Of a stretch of 64,000 nt of DNA, positions 12,701 through 27,500 are shown in pieces. A program made the position numbers and the translations under genes. Under the pieces are notes generated by a model. The model did not search any database. It had not been told where the DNA came from and saw nothing but the letters and a program-made list of their open reading frames with translations. This stretch comes from Brevipalpus yothersi (lineage: Eukaryota > Arthropoda > Arachnida > Trombidiformes > Tenuipalpidae): the NCBI GenBank assembly GCA_003956705.1, contig QZCP01000334.1, forward strand, positions 303,718 to 367,717. Reading direction: 5' to 3'. Within the stretch, counting starts at the first letter, position 1, and each line of letters begins with the position of its first letter.

Positions 12701-13623
12701 CGACAAATGTTTAAGATGCTGATGTTTGATGGTAATTTTTCGTTTATAATTAATTGATGTCATTCACCAGTTAAGATGGGTGATTATGTATATACATTCG
12801 ATTTGATTCGAATCACCATCTCACAGCGGCCACTATTGGAAATCACTGTTCCTAATCAATGGGTCAGTGATGAGGGCTCATTTTGCCATGACCTCACCAG
12901 CATACATATATATATTGAGCATATTTGTGTCTAATTTTTGTTCAACATTCGCTCACATCGCACGTTAATAAATGAGCTTGTATGGGTATGAAATTAGTGA
13001 ACATCATCAACCCTCAAGTGAATCATCATGCTTAAACGCTTCCCTTTTTTTCGATGATAATGACGAAACGTTTTAAAATATAAATATATATATTTTTTTC
13101 CACAGTTGAAACTATCATAGAATGCACACATCATCTTCTCCATGTGTTCATCTTATTGCCCGAGGCAATGAATACTTTCGTTTTCCATTTCTATTTTTTG
13201 TTTTCGCGGCAAAAATTATAAGAATAAGATTGTTTTTCCAGTCTATCTCTCTCTTCTCTGCAACAAGTGAGCATCATCATATCCGGTTGTGCCTTTCTTC
13301 GTTCTCTCTCTTTCTCTCTCTCTTGGACTCTCATGAGCAAACTCATTCGAGTGAATAATAATTAATTAATCAGACCATCCTATTCAGAATCACTCTAAAT
13401 TTTTCTCGCAGAATAGCGTAACAATGAAAATACCGGCAGATTAAATGTGAAAATTTTTTTTATTCTTTTCTCTTTCCTCTACATACTCACACACTCGCAC
13501 ACAACCACATACTCATTTAAACCACCTCTTTGAATACTCTCAGCATGATGAGAGTAATTAGCTCAAGAGAGAGAGAGAGAAAGTTATGCCAGGAGGATGA
13601 TATGAAAGCATGAGAGAGAGAGG

Positions 13624-13655
<32 letters not shown>

Positions 13656-13707
13656 TCTTATCCTTGAAAGCGGGAAAATTCAATGAGAACATCTCTACTA
13701 CTTTATT

Positions 13708-13711
<4 letters not shown>

Positions 13712-13738
<27 letters not shown>

Positions 13739-13861
13739 NNNNNNNNNNNNNNNNNNNNNNNNNNNNNNNNNNNNNNNNNNNNNNNNNNNNNNNNNNNNNN
13801 NNNNNNNNNNNNNNNNNNNNNNNNNNNNNNNNNNNNNNNNNNNNNNNNNNNNNNNNNNNNN

Positions 13862-13892
<31 letters not shown>
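13712..13892. repeat. (CT)n tract interrupted by an assembly gap
   Basis: CT repeats occur at 13712-13738 and 13863-13892, with 123 N at 13739-13861. The same dinucleotide on both sides indicates that assembly stopped in a long microsatellite; the true length is unknown. Confidence 0.95.
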
Positions 13893-13898
<6 letters not shown>

Positions 13899-14231
13899 CT
13901 ATGTTTTTCGGTTTTTTTGGGTGAGCCAATGAGTGAGATGACCTGCTCACCCAAACTTCTCTCTTTCTCTCTCTCTCTCCTCGAACTCATCTTCTCTCTC
14001 TCTTTCTTCTACTCACTCTGTCTCCTTTTCGTCCGAATATTCAGATTATCGTTAGGAAAGTTTCGAATTGTGTTGTGTTCTATCATTATCGTTTCTTCCT
14101 GAAAGTTGAGAAGAAAAAAAATTGAAAATATTGATATTAGTATTACCGAGAAGAGGAACAAATTAATACATACATTTTCAACCTGTCTTCACTCAATTTT
14201 TCTCCTTCTCATCACATGAATTCCAATAATA

Positions 14232-16393
14232 ATGATTATTTATCCTTCTCTCTGTCTACTATTCGTAACTTTTCACCTATCAACATCATCCTCATCACCT
14301 ACCGAGCTATTATCAACATCAGTGTCAACCTCCATCAGTGAGTCCATAGTCTCCAACGACGGACGCTCACGACGTCAGGCCGGTGAAAATTCAGCGGAAT
14401 TTAATTCCGATTCATCGCCATTCAAGTATGTGTACGATTATTTGATCAAAAGTGGCCATCAGCGAATATGTACAGCCATAAGGAAGACCGATGTCGAATC
14501 AACACTCAAGCAATTAGGTAAGAATGATGTGGATCAACATGGTCATCATGATCACACCGCAACACATATGTTACAACTGTCCAACTTGTCATCTTATTTG
14601 TTAATTTTGTTTTGTGTGTCAAACTATCAGTTTGTCCACCATATTCCACACATTTTTCATGATAAGAGTCAGATAGTGATAAATTCTTCAATCTAGACAT
14701 TTTCGATTTTTCGATTTCCTAGATGCTGATGTTTTCAGTTGTTCACCAGAGTTTTGAGATATTTTTTTCCATTATCACTCTCACTATCTTACTATCTTTT
14801 GAAATTTTCGAAATCATCATTAAGTTGAAGAAAATTTTCAAACGTCCAGATACAGAAGATATAGTATGGAAAAATGTTATCCTTCGATTTTTCTATTCAA
14901 ATTTTTCGTTCATTCAGTTGGCACATGAAGGCCATACTAATTGATCGGAAGAGTTCCTGCTTTTATTTTTTCTTCTTTTCCTGAGTGAAAAAAATTTTGG
15001 TGGTGATGCTGGTAGCTTGTGAGATTTTTTCTCCAGATTGATCACTCATTTTTCCATTTGTGTTCATGATGGAATGAGCAAGAGAACATGTAATTATTGA
15101 TGATGATTTCTAGATAGAAACTTTTTTGCTTTTCCCGCCATCATATTGATTTATACACACAGAAATTTTCAATCAAATTGATTTTGAAAATTTCGAAAGC
15201 TGTCTAACACATATGCTTTACGAAGAATAATTCAATGAAGAGCTTCTCTTATATTCTCAGCTCATCTGCTCTAAGAACATTTTTCTATCTCGCTCTCTCT
15301 TTAGCCATGAAGTCGAATGAACTTTTCAGAACTCAGATAATTGATATTTTTCTCATTCATTCAATCAACATCACCAATCATCATGCACATTCCATCCTCT
15401 TCTTCTATTACACACAGGAACCTTCACTCTTTTTGCGCCAAGTGATGAGGCTATGGCACTACTGCCAGGCTCATTTTTGGAAGATATCGAAAATGATCCC
15501 AAAAAGCGAAAAGAATTTGTACTTCGTCATATTGTGCCTGGAAATCTTCTTCTTGGTGGCCTCGCTCCGTATCAAGAATTGAGTACCACAACACTTGATG
15601 GTCAAAAGTTGGATATTGTCGCCTATCAGAACGGGGTGAGTTTAAGTATGACATTTGAATTTGAATCGCCTTTAAGGGTCCATAATGTTCAGCCATGATA
15701 ATGGAAATGGAATCCGGGCCTTCTTCTACTTCTCATTGATTGTATCCCCAAAAATTTAGTTAGTTAAAAATCCAAGGGCATGAACACACAGCTTTTTTGT
15801 TGTTCATGAACCGATATGAATGTGTATGTGTGTGTGTGTTATGTGTATGATGATCATGCTTTAATTGGATACCAATTGGCTGGTGGCGTAATTCATGCAA
15901 ATAGGATGCAAATCAGGCTTCTTCTTCTATCGTGTTATCATCTGAAGATAGTAATCAAAGTGGCAAATGGTTATCAATCAGTTGATTTTCTACAACTTTA
16001 ACTAACTCTCCTGCTCGAGTCATCATGCTCATTGAAACTAGCTATAATTGATATGGCTAAAAAACAGTCAAATAACTTTCTTTCTCTTTTTCTGTGTGTC
16101 CTCTGAGAAAAGTGGGGAAAAGAGTTTCTACATACCCAAATTCAGACCGAATCGCTTGTTCAAATTCCCTTGAAAATATTTTCTCCATTCGAAACTTATG
16201 TGTCCAAACATTCATACATACTACATGTACATGTATCTTCCTTTGATCTCTCTCCTCTCTCCTTATTCATGTTAGCCAATCGATTGTGATTAATCAATTG
16301 CCATTCATTAGAATGATGGTGATCATGAATCGAGTGAATCCATCCAACCAATATATTGAATCTTCTTCGCTGATCCACTCTGGATTGCATTGT

Positions 16394-16442
<49 letters not shown>

Positions 16443-16493
16443 TGGAACTTCATTTGCTTATTGTTTCATCGAGTGATTGCAAACAGTGGCTCA

Positions 16494-16528
<35 letters not shown>

Positions 16529-17099
16529 GCCATTCCAAGTGTACAAACGTCCCGTCAAACGTCGAATGATCAATAGCTCAATAGCAATAGTTGACCTGAA
16601 TATTGTCACAAGCGTGCGTTTGGTAGGGTATCGATCGAAGCCCACACACGCAATGAGAACATATTGAAGGCCTGATATCCGGCTGGCTCAATAATGCGGC
16701 CATCGAAGAGAGAGAGAGAGAGAGAAAAGAATAAGAAGAAGGTGCGTTAAATATAGAGACAATAGGATGATCGAAAAGGTTCAATTGTTGAACAGAATAA
16801 CATTCATCATACACATATACACATACACACAGATCAGTTATGTAAGAGATGAAATGAAATCAAAACCGAAATTGATATCAGCTATCGAAGGCCAAGAGAG
16901 AAAGTGGAAGAGAGAATGTGTGTGATTCATTCTGATAGGGTTCACAAGAGGATGAATTTTTCCAATTTATCATGAAACTTGGACACTACTAACTTGATTA
17001 ATTGTATGTCCAAAGAAAGAAAGAGAGAAAGAGAAAATTGATTACCGAAATTAATTTTCTTCTCAAAATTCGAAATTATGTTCCTTTTTCTTATTTGCT

Positions 17100-17170
<71 letters not shown>

Positions 17171-17585
17171 AGATGAAGTTTCGATGAATGATAAGTTTAT
17201 TTAGTGGCGGGAAAAGAGAGAGAGAGAGAGAAAGTTTTCAACTTCACTTCATCATTCCTGAATTTTCGGTATTTTGAAGTGAAAAGCATCATCGATTCGA
17301 TTGAGCCAATATATGCACAAGCTTAATGCTGGGTGTTGTTGGGTACTGGTTGAATATGAAATCATCTGACAGAATCATTAGTATATTTTGTTTGCCATTT
17401 TTTTTGCTCTCTCACTACCTCTCATCTTATTTAGAGAGATGGAAAAAAATCATCATCAGTCTTCTTCAGAATTTTTTTTTCATCGTCAAAATAATAATTA
17501 GACCGTTTGCTATTGTGTGTATCGTTATTCTTCCTGGGCGTCACATTGCTGTCATATTTTACTTTTTTTCAGTCATCGTCAAGCG

Positions 17586-17634
<49 letters not shown>

Positions 17635-17848
17635 AAAAATTTAACAAGATCGATAGCAACTCGAAAAAATCTTTGACTCAAGCTTATCATAATGATAATA
17701 TTCATCATCTTCTCCTTCATCAATTCCAATCTACCATGAAGTAAGTAGTAGTAGTGGTAGCATCAAACGATATATAGTAAGAGAAAAACCTACTCCATCT
17801 TAACGCCTTTCACCTTCCTTGACTCATGTTATATGAATATATAGATAT

Positions 17849-17907
<59 letters not shown>

Positions 17908-18622
17908 CACAAATTGACTAGAAAATATATATTCAAATTTTGTACAACAGTATTGCCTCAATATATACACACACATGTTGATGAGACATGGCCTCGAGCA
18001 TATCTTATGTGTGTACATCTTTTTGCGTCTTATTCTTACCTTCTACTATACAGTATGCAATAGATTTGCCATAATTTTTGTTCATTGTTCAAATGTTCAT
18101 TCATTCATTAGTTTTGAGAGTATAAGAGAATAATTCACATTCTACAATCAGTAACACACACACACAGCCCAAGTGGCCTGATCGTCACTTTCACTTTCGT
18201 TTTGTGTGTGTGTGTGTGTTGTTCTTCCGTTGATGATGAGAATCCACCTCTTCATATTCATACCTCAATATTCATCAAAAATCACACTCACACACACACA
18301 TACACCAAAGTGTGTGCCATAAATCAGTGACTAATTTCAAATGATGATGATTTCATGAGAAAGAATTTATATACATATATATTCTTCACCGAAGGACTTA
18401 CGTGTTTTTGGTTTAAGCTGATTTTACTTTAACTTCTCTCTCTCCCATATACATAGTCCTACTGTACTACTGTATCTTTTTTTGTTTTTTTGCTGTTGTT
18501 GCCCAAGTTATGGGCTTAATGTGTATAAGATGAGCAAAATCATTTTGAATGTCAACCGGCACATTTGCTTTTAAATTCTTATTCCATCTTCTATCTTACC
18601 AATTTTAATATGCAAAATAAGT

Positions 18623-18665
<43 letters not shown>

Positions 18666-21600
18666 TGAAAGTTTTCTTTCCACATCAAAGCATAAAAAAA
18701 ATTTTGCCTCCAAAAAGCGTTGGCGTTATAAGGATGATGGCCTATTATTTGGGATCACTCAAAAAGTTTCAGTAATGTTCAATCACATGTGTCAGATGTG
18801 TGTGTAGTTGAAAAATTGGGTATAAAATGTAACTTCTCACAAGTCCTGTTAGAATCATGTCATTCTTATTCTTATTCCAAAATTCGTAGGTGCAAATGTA
18901 TCTCTCTCTCTCTCTCATAGCCGTAGTCGTAATACCATAAGTTCGAGGACACATACACACACACATCCGTACACTATCGTGTTGAGATTAGTTTTATTAA
19001 AATTTTTTTATGAGGCTTAAGGTAAGAATTTTAGTGTATTAGAATCGACCAAGAATTGGACTTTCGTTTCGCAATACAGGCACTTACATACACACATACT
19101 CACATACTTAATGGTATGCATGGTATGTGTGGTATGTATGCATGTGATAGAGGTTATTGGACAACAACTGTCTTTTGTTTTTCTTTTCGCCAATATAAAG
19201 AGAAAAAAAAATGGAAATTTGTCTACCGGGCCAATTGAGTGAGAGGGGTATATATCGAAAATTTATCATCCGTCAAATTTGATCTTGTCATCACAACCAA
19301 TCATACAATATCATACGGTTCTTTTTTATCGTTCATTCATTCATTCATTCATTCATTCACACTTTCAATTACCTGAATAGACTTATCCATCATGAGATGA
19401 TGGGGAGAGAAAAAAAAATCTGTCCTAGTATTATTCAGAATGTGAGAGAGAGAGAGAGCTGTGTTCAGTACACACTATCATGGAGGATACAAACATTCGA
19501 AGATCATGTCTACTAAATCATTCTCATTGTCGTCCACCACGATTACCGTTTCAATCATCAGGCCAGTCAAGTAGCAGCGTGCATGGAGAGCAGGAAAAAA
19601 AAGTAAGCAGATATCTCCTTAAAGGTTCTAATCGTTCATGTTGTGAAGTTCACACAGTGGGAATTTGAAACCTTTTGACATTGAAATAAGGAAAAATTCA
19701 TTTATATATATATAAATATATTTATGTTATCATGTGTGTTCATGTGTGTGTGCCTACAGCTTGTCATCTCCTATTGATTAAGATTTGAGAAGAGAGAATG
19801 AAATTTTTGGCATCAGAAGGTTCGATGAACTAGCCTTACAACTGTCTAGTTGATAAAAATATCATGAGAAAGATTAAGAATTATTCGATTCTGGTATGAT
19901 TGATTCCTTCTAACCCGATGATCACTTGTTTATAAAGTTCTATGTGTCTTAAATGGAGGAGAAAGAAAGGAAAATCTGAAAATGAATACACGCGTTAATC
20001 ATTATCAATTGAATAGTGATAATGCTATTCCTTATAAACTTTGAAATATCAAATGAATTGAGGGAATTGATGATGGTGGTGATGGTCCTTGCCTAGTGTG
20101 TTGCCAATCAACATCATGACGATTCTCTCAATACATCGATACTATATAGTAATCAAAAATGTATTAGAAAATTTTCTTTTCTTTCAATTAACCATTAACG
20201 TTAGAATGTATTTTATCGATCATCTTTCATTTAAATATATGTACACATATACATACACATGCATGCATACATGTGGCTATGAATTTGCATTCAACAAGTG
20301 TAAAACCTTGATTACAAGCTGTTTTCCGCTTATCATTAGCAATCCCTCATCAATCTAGTGATTGCTTCGTGATGATCAATAGATGGCCAATTCTTGATGG
20401 CCTCCGAAGTTGTCTCTCTTTTTCTCTGGTAAAATCAGATTGATAATATTTTCTTTTTTTCCTCATCAATACATTATCTTCTCATATGATGCTTTTTTCT
20501 TTTTTTCTTCGCTTTCTCTTCATCTTCTTCTTCTTTCTCTCTTCGATACTTTCCTCAGTACGTGGCCAGTGGAGCTAATTTGATTACAAGTGATAAAACT
20601 ATTGGAAATTCCGGGAACATTATACATTCCATTGATAAAGTTTTGTATCCAGCGGCAAGTAAAAATATTGTCGAAGTTATGCAAGATAAATATGATCGAA
20701 TGGCACGATACTTGTCCATGTCCGGATTGGAAAAGGATGTATCAAGTGAGTATCTTTCATCTATATTTTTACACATAATTATTAATACTAATCATGAATG
20801 ATATAAAAAGATAAACTCTCTTCCTATATGAACACACATCATAAACATACACACACAAAATAGAAACCTTATCTACTGTACTTGATTCAATTTCAATAAT
20901 AATTATTATTATTATTAGTTGATAAACAATTTTCCGGGCAAACTAATTAGATTTTCAAACATACACACACACACACACACATATGCACGAACAAAAAAAG
21001 TGTTGAGGCCAAGTATTATTTGGAGAAGAATTGAGTAAACATGGGAAAAGTAGCAATTGAAGAGGAAGAGAGTGTATATATGTAGTTGAAATATAGTTCA
21101 GAATTTTTCTAAGAATAACTATTTTTTCAACCATCATGCACTGCGTTTACTTATTCCGAGAATTGTTGAAAACTTTATCAACAATAATTTTCAAGTTTCA
21201 TCAAATATTGACTGATTGAGTGGGCCAACATTGGTTAGGGTTGATGATTATCATTCTTTTTTTGGGTGCTTGATTCTGGGAGAAAGAAAAAATTCAGATC
21301 AATAAATAATCGAAGTGATAAAAGTTTGAAGGATAGAATTGTAAATTTACAGATATTCTTGATCAATCCTTTTTCTTTCCATTTCATTCTATTCCATTCT
21401 TATAAATCCTTCGGAAGAAGAGAATTTTTGTTTCTCTTCCTATTTTTCCGGTCATCAGTGGGCGATACTTGGGATCATGAATTATAATTGTGATGATGGA
21501 GGAGAGAATCTCATTTGATTCTGAAGCCTATCACAAATACACCTTACGACTAAACTAATTTATCTTGCGAAAAGGGATCAAATTTCCTGGAAAATTGTCA

Positions 21601-22098
21601 AAATACTTAAGCCCTTTCATCCGTTTCATCTTAAATAATTTTAATCTTGCATGATTCAATCGGATTAAAGTTGCACACATGCACACACACTACTTGAATA
21701 TTTTATTCTATTCATCACATTATTTTTGATGAAGTATGAAATAAAAAGATCATCCACGGAATTGGTCCCACTCTGAGTAGACCCAATTTAGATGGTTTCA
21801 TGACATCTTATATGTACATGATAGTGAATGAATATATTTAAGTAACAATGAAGTCTGTTTCCGGTTGAAGGATATATAATACATATCCAATAGTAATTAT
21901 CTCAATTCAGGTTTCATTACATAATCATAATAACTTCATCAGCATGAGATGGACAAATTATGTGTGTGTATGTATATGTATGCATGTATGTATGTGTATT
22001 GGATGTGTGTATAAACATACAAAAAGAGCTGAATAGAATCACAAAATAGTGGATCAAAAATTTGGATAAGAATGTGAATGGTCAAGTGGACTCACTTC

Positions 22099-22156
<58 letters not shown>

Positions 22157-24546
22157 CTTACTTTTTTTTTATAAATTCAATTTATTGTGGTAATAGTTAT
22201 TGTCCAGCTAATCTGCCAAGTGGTTAGTTGTGCTGAGTAGGTCTATTTGCTCAACAAAAGTGGTCAACTTGACTGGATTGGCTGAGAAAAGAGAGATAGC
22301 TGAGTTGATTTGAATATAATATTAAGATGTCCAAAGCGATTTGAGAGAGAGAGAGAAAGAGAGAAAGGGAATGAGTATGTAATTGCTTCCTTCCTACTGT
22401 TTGGTGACAAACTGTGAACATGGAATAGATTCTGTATGAGCAATTGGAATTTTCTTTCTTCTCTCTCTATCCTCTCTCTTCCTCTCAATATCTGGACAAG
22501 AGAGGAATAGGTAAGAGAGGGAGAAAAAAGAGTGAAATTTTTCAGATGATGGAGAGAAGAAAAGATGGTAAAAGATGATACTGGAGAGGAGAGATAGTGA
22601 TAGTGATAGAGTGTCATGATGGTGATGGTGGTAATGACTAAGAAAAGATGAATAGTGTAGAACGGAATGTTTCAGATAAAACATGGTAAATGGTCTATCA
22701 TCATCTTCTCTTTCTTCTTTCTCCCACTCTTGAATCAGTGAAATAGCAATATACTATCATCGTTTTATTCTCTTTTTCTCTCTTTCTCCCACTCTTCAGT
22801 CTCTCTCCCTCTCTCTCCTCCAGTTGAAAGTGAAACCACTATCATAATCATAATTCGAATGATGATGAACAAAGTGAATACTTTGTTCGGAAGATAGAGA
22901 GCGAGAGTAAAATATATATAAGTATGATTCGGTTGGATCCAAAACATCGTTGAAGGTTCGAGCCTCCAGGCGTTCATAGTATATAAATTTCGAAAAGAAA
23001 GATTGTGAGCAAGAGATAGCATTCAGAATGCTCAAGATTGAGCCATGAATTGGAATCAAAATCAGAGGGGGAGAGAGAGAGATGGAAGATTTATATTCGG
23101 AATTGAATGAATGAATTTTTTTGGTCGCGTGCAAGGCCTTTATCCGTTTTTAGATGATGAATACAATCAGCTCCATAATGTTTACAACAACATCTCAATG
23201 TGCTAACGTGTTTCTATTCTATCTTCCCTTTTTTTGGACTTTATTCTCATCTCTCTTATTTTCTCTCTCTTCCACCCAGATAATGTCCTGACATTTTTCG
23301 CGCCCACCGATGAAGCATTTCAAGCTCTTCCATGGCCTGTAGCGGAACAAATGTTAACCAATAATACTTTCTTAAAGAGTAAGTTGCACATCAATCAGAT
23401 TGTATAGATCGGAAAATTTGAAAAAAGATTAGTGTTGAAGAAGAAGAAGTCATCTTTTATCTTCCCCCTCTTCTCACGAATAATCATCGATGAATTAAGA
23501 TACGATGATAGGGGTGATGATGATTTGAATTAAATTAAAATTTGCATCAAAAATCTTCTCCCTCTCTCATCGATACCTGTATTCATTGTATGATGATGCT
23601 GTCACTTTCATTTTCCCGCCTTGTCATCAGTATTCATCAGAATTTATCGGATGAGTATTCATCGGAAGAGAGAGGAGATAAATTTTTTCTCTCTTCATCT
23701 TCTCAATACTAACTATTCTCATCTCTTCTCTTCTCTTTTCAAAGTACTTATTGAGAATCACATTATTCCGGGAAGCTTTTATTCACTTGGTCTGCCAGGA
23801 AATAGTATACAGCCGATTGGTGGTGAACCATTGAATTTTACCAAGAAAACAGGTAATTTGAATTATACAATACTGAAAAGAGAGAAAAAAAATAAAATTT
23901 GCATACCTCTTGCTCTTCAGTTGTGAGTTACAGAAACATACACTCACAAATATATATTGATATCATGTTAACTCTATTATTATGTGAGATTCAAAACCAA
24001 ATCATGTAACAAGACTGATACTTTTTTTTTCGATTGTATATTACCATACAATATGGCTTATCATTTTTTCTCCTCTCTCTCTCTTTTTTCCCTCTTCTCT
24101 TTACTACTCATAAGTACAATCTCGGGACTTGGTCCTTGTCAATTCGATTCCAATCAATCAGCCAGACAATGTCGCTACAAATGGCCTTATACACGGTATC
24201 ACTCGAGTAATATTGCCCAAAAAGTTACTTGATGACTGTAAATGTGATTCCGAATCAACAACTGAATCAAATACTCGAAACACAACTCCACTGTCCACTG
24301 TATATGATTCATCCCAACCGGAACGATATGTTGCTGGTACAAGTGATCTGATACCATCATCAATATCATCTAATAACAATAATGTCCGATTAACACCTGA
24401 ACCGTTGACCAGTCGAAGTAGTGTTAATTACAATGATCAGCCATCCTCTTCATCTGATCAATTCCTGCGACGATCACCAATCGCAAATTCGGACGTTTTG
24501 ATAGCTGATGCACCAGACTCAGTGAGCAATCCAAATTCGGCGAACA

Positions 24547-24582
<36 letters not shown>

Positions 24583-27500
24583 GCTCTTCAACCACACCAT
24601 TTCCATACTACAATGTATGGGATGATCTAGTGGCTAATCATAATTTGAGCGCGGGAAGTAGTCAACCTGATATCAATCCAACATCCACCAGTAAGCCTCC
24701 AACATCTGAGCGTCCTCGCTACTTTCGAACACGCTTACCATCATCATCGTCATCGTCATCTTCATCTTCCTCCCAACCTTCATCTCCATCCCCATCAAAC
24801 AGTAACAACAATGTGGAAAGAGAATTTGTTACCGTCGATCAGTCACCCACACCACCTCCAAAATTTGGTGTCCGTCGACGTGTGATGGGACGTCCCACGC
24901 AGCGTCCTTATCCATACCCGAATGGTAATGGTAATGGAAACAGTAGCAACACTGCCATTACATCAGCATATCCAAGTAATCGAGCGATAAACAGTAACAA
25001 TGATGAACGTCGAATCAATAGAAATGGTATTCGTCGAACTACCAGTCGCCCACCAGTATCATTTGATAATGAACGATGGGTGCCCACAGTATTCTATGTT
25101 GATGAGCCCACAACTGGTCGACCTGGTTCGCGTCTAAGGCCAAGTGCATATCCACCCCAATCACCGCCATCTTCATCATCTTCATCTTCATCATCATCAG
25201 CCAATGGTTCACCAGTAACCACACCATCATCATACTATTCTGGACGACAGCCGGCCATCAATGATCAATATTCAACCACTATACCACCCTATTTGGACAA
25301 TGATCAATACTTGACCACTAGAAGGCCATTCTTACGGCGACCTGTTGCCCGGCCACCATCACCGGCCACAAGTGATGCATCATCGGCATCAAGTGGTGGC
25401 AGTGGTTTACGGGAATCAAATCAGCCATCAGGAAGAAATGATCCATCATCATCTTCCTCACCGATTCGACCGCAAATTGTTCCACCCTCACTGGGCTATG
25501 ATCCATCATTGAGGCCAATCGGAGATGATCCTTACAACATTCGTCCACGGGATGGTAACGATGGTGGATCCGCACCTTTGCCACCATATTATCGTGATCC
25601 AAGTTTAATCGGTGGTGATGGTAGTAGTAGTACACCTGTCAGGCCAACAGCACGTCCCACTCGTCCTCGACGGCCAGCAAGTACATCATCAGTGGCTTTG
25701 AATCCATTTTATCCAACCGAATATTATCCAAATGATATGACCACTCCTTCGACCTTATATTTTGATTCAACACGACGACCAGCCACACGCAATCCAAGTG
25801 ACTTGTGGTCATCCAATAACAACGGTAACAATTATGATGATCCAAATTCACCCAATTATGTGCGTCGTGTAGGATCAGTGTCACCGTCTAATTCGGCTGG
25901 ATCATCAAGTCGAAATCAAGGAACCCAAACATCATCCACACCATCACCATACTCACCACGATACGATCAATCGGGCTCAAATGCCCGGCGACCGGGCTCA
26001 GCATATCAGCCCACCCGACAGCCATCGGTACAAGGTACACGAGGTCGAGGTCCTAAGGTTGATGAGCCAGGATTCCCATCATCATCTCCTTCACCTGTGG
26101 ACCCATCATTGCCAGGCGCTGGAGAGGATAGTAATTCGATTGCTGCCATTCTTCAGGATCCGGGACTTTTCTTGGATCGTAAGCCGGTATCATTTTTAAT
26201 GTTTCGCGATCTGTTGCGGCGAGGTAATCTACAAAGTTTAGCATCAACCAGCAAGCCAATCACGATTTTTTTGCCCACCGATGATGCATTTGCCACTGTT
26301 AATGATGCCGATTTTGATCGTATAGTTCGTGAACCATCCACCTTACAGCAAACCCTTCTTCGCCATATTGTTAACTATCCAATTCGACCGGATGATATGA
26401 GAGATGGCCTGGTGTTGAGAACAATATCAAATGATCCCATAACCATAACTGCCTATGAAGATGGAAAAGTAAGTTTATACTTGAACACATATGGCTATGA
26501 TGAATTTTTTCTTTCTTTTCTTCTTTTTTCTTCTTCACATCAATTGTATAAGGTGTTTTGGGTATAATTCGGAAAATTATACTACGATTATAATCAGTAA
26601 TCGTGATAAAAATTCAGGAACATATACTTCCGTTCGTGCTGTTACCACTTCTTTCTTTATTTCACGATTTCACGGTTCTGATAACTTGTATATTTCTTTT
26701 TTTTCTCTCTCACACATTTTTAGAAAGTCTATGCTAATGGAGCTCCAATATTGGCAGCTACCGAAGCAACCAATGGATTCATTTATGTTCTCGGCCGAGT
26801 TCTGATGGAAAGTGATTCAAATACCAATGGTGCCAATGGTGCCAATGGTGGTAGCAATAGTCCACCAGTGCCTTTCGGACGAGGAAAGCTGCTGGATATG
26901 TTGAGAAGAGTTCCAGAAGCACAAATTTTCACCAATTTGATTAGACAAACTGATTTGGCGCGAAAAATTTCAGGTCAGTTAGCATAGTAATTATGACAAT
27001 TTCATTGAATTGTAATCTTCTCTATGATTGAAGATTCGATTTAATCAGATTGTGTTTATGTTGAATGAAACTTAAATCCATGTTTTTTCTTCGAAATGTT
27101 CAGGAAAGGGTCCTTTCACTATTCTGGTTCCCGATGATAATGCGATGAACATTTTGCCTGCTGAGCTTCGAGAAGCTGCTTTGAGAAGTCGAAAATCTCT
27201 CGAAGGTATACTATTCATTTAATCGACTAGCTAATTGCCTGTCTGATTCTAGAATTTTACTGCAAAAAATCAATCTAAGTTTATGACTATCGATCTTACA
27301 TCTCGATTGTTCATGATTGATTTAGTTGTCGATTCTTTTTGGCCACACCAGCTAATTGATCGTATTGTATTTGCACAGATTTACTGGGAAACCATATTGT
27401 CAACGGTTCATTTGATTCCAATAAATTAGCCAGATCTCGCAGCTTACCTACACTCAACAATCCAAAACCATTGAAAGTTAATCAATATCCAGGTAAGATA

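Larger units (their letters stand above)
9780..14231. other. Gene-free interval between KCNT and the FAS1 gene
   Basis: No supported gene. The first 1.3 kb is AT-rich and presumably holds the KCNT 3' UTR. The rest has microsatellites at 11795-11835 (CT), 12648-12698 (GA), 13629-13655 (GA) and a CT tract broken by a run of N at 13739-13861. Open frames here are translations of these repeats or short chance frames. Confidence 0.7.
15636..20558. other. Large FAS1-gene intron rich in microsatellites
   Basis: A phase-0 intron of 4.9 kb. It contains GA tracts (16396-16439, 17591-17630), CT tracts (16497-16524, 17104-17168), a GT tract (17851-17905), a compound GT/GA tract (18621-18666) and ATTC repeats (19332-19359). 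Flanking exons join in frame without any exon here. Frames across it are repeat translations. Confidence 0.8.

Noticed and set aside
13558..14102. Frames of 95-139 codons on both strands around 13739-13861
   Set aside because: Same artefact: CT repeats plus N, with no conserved motif.
22264..23134. Overlapping minus-strand frames of 85-117 codons in a FAS1 intron
   Set aside because: Ser/Leu/Phe-rich, driven by GA-rich sequence, with no splice support or recognisable domain.
25039..25884. Met/His-rich minus-strand frames opposite the FAS1 linker
   Set aside because: They are reverse translations of Ser/Asn/Asp codons (TCA, GAT) in the sense exon.
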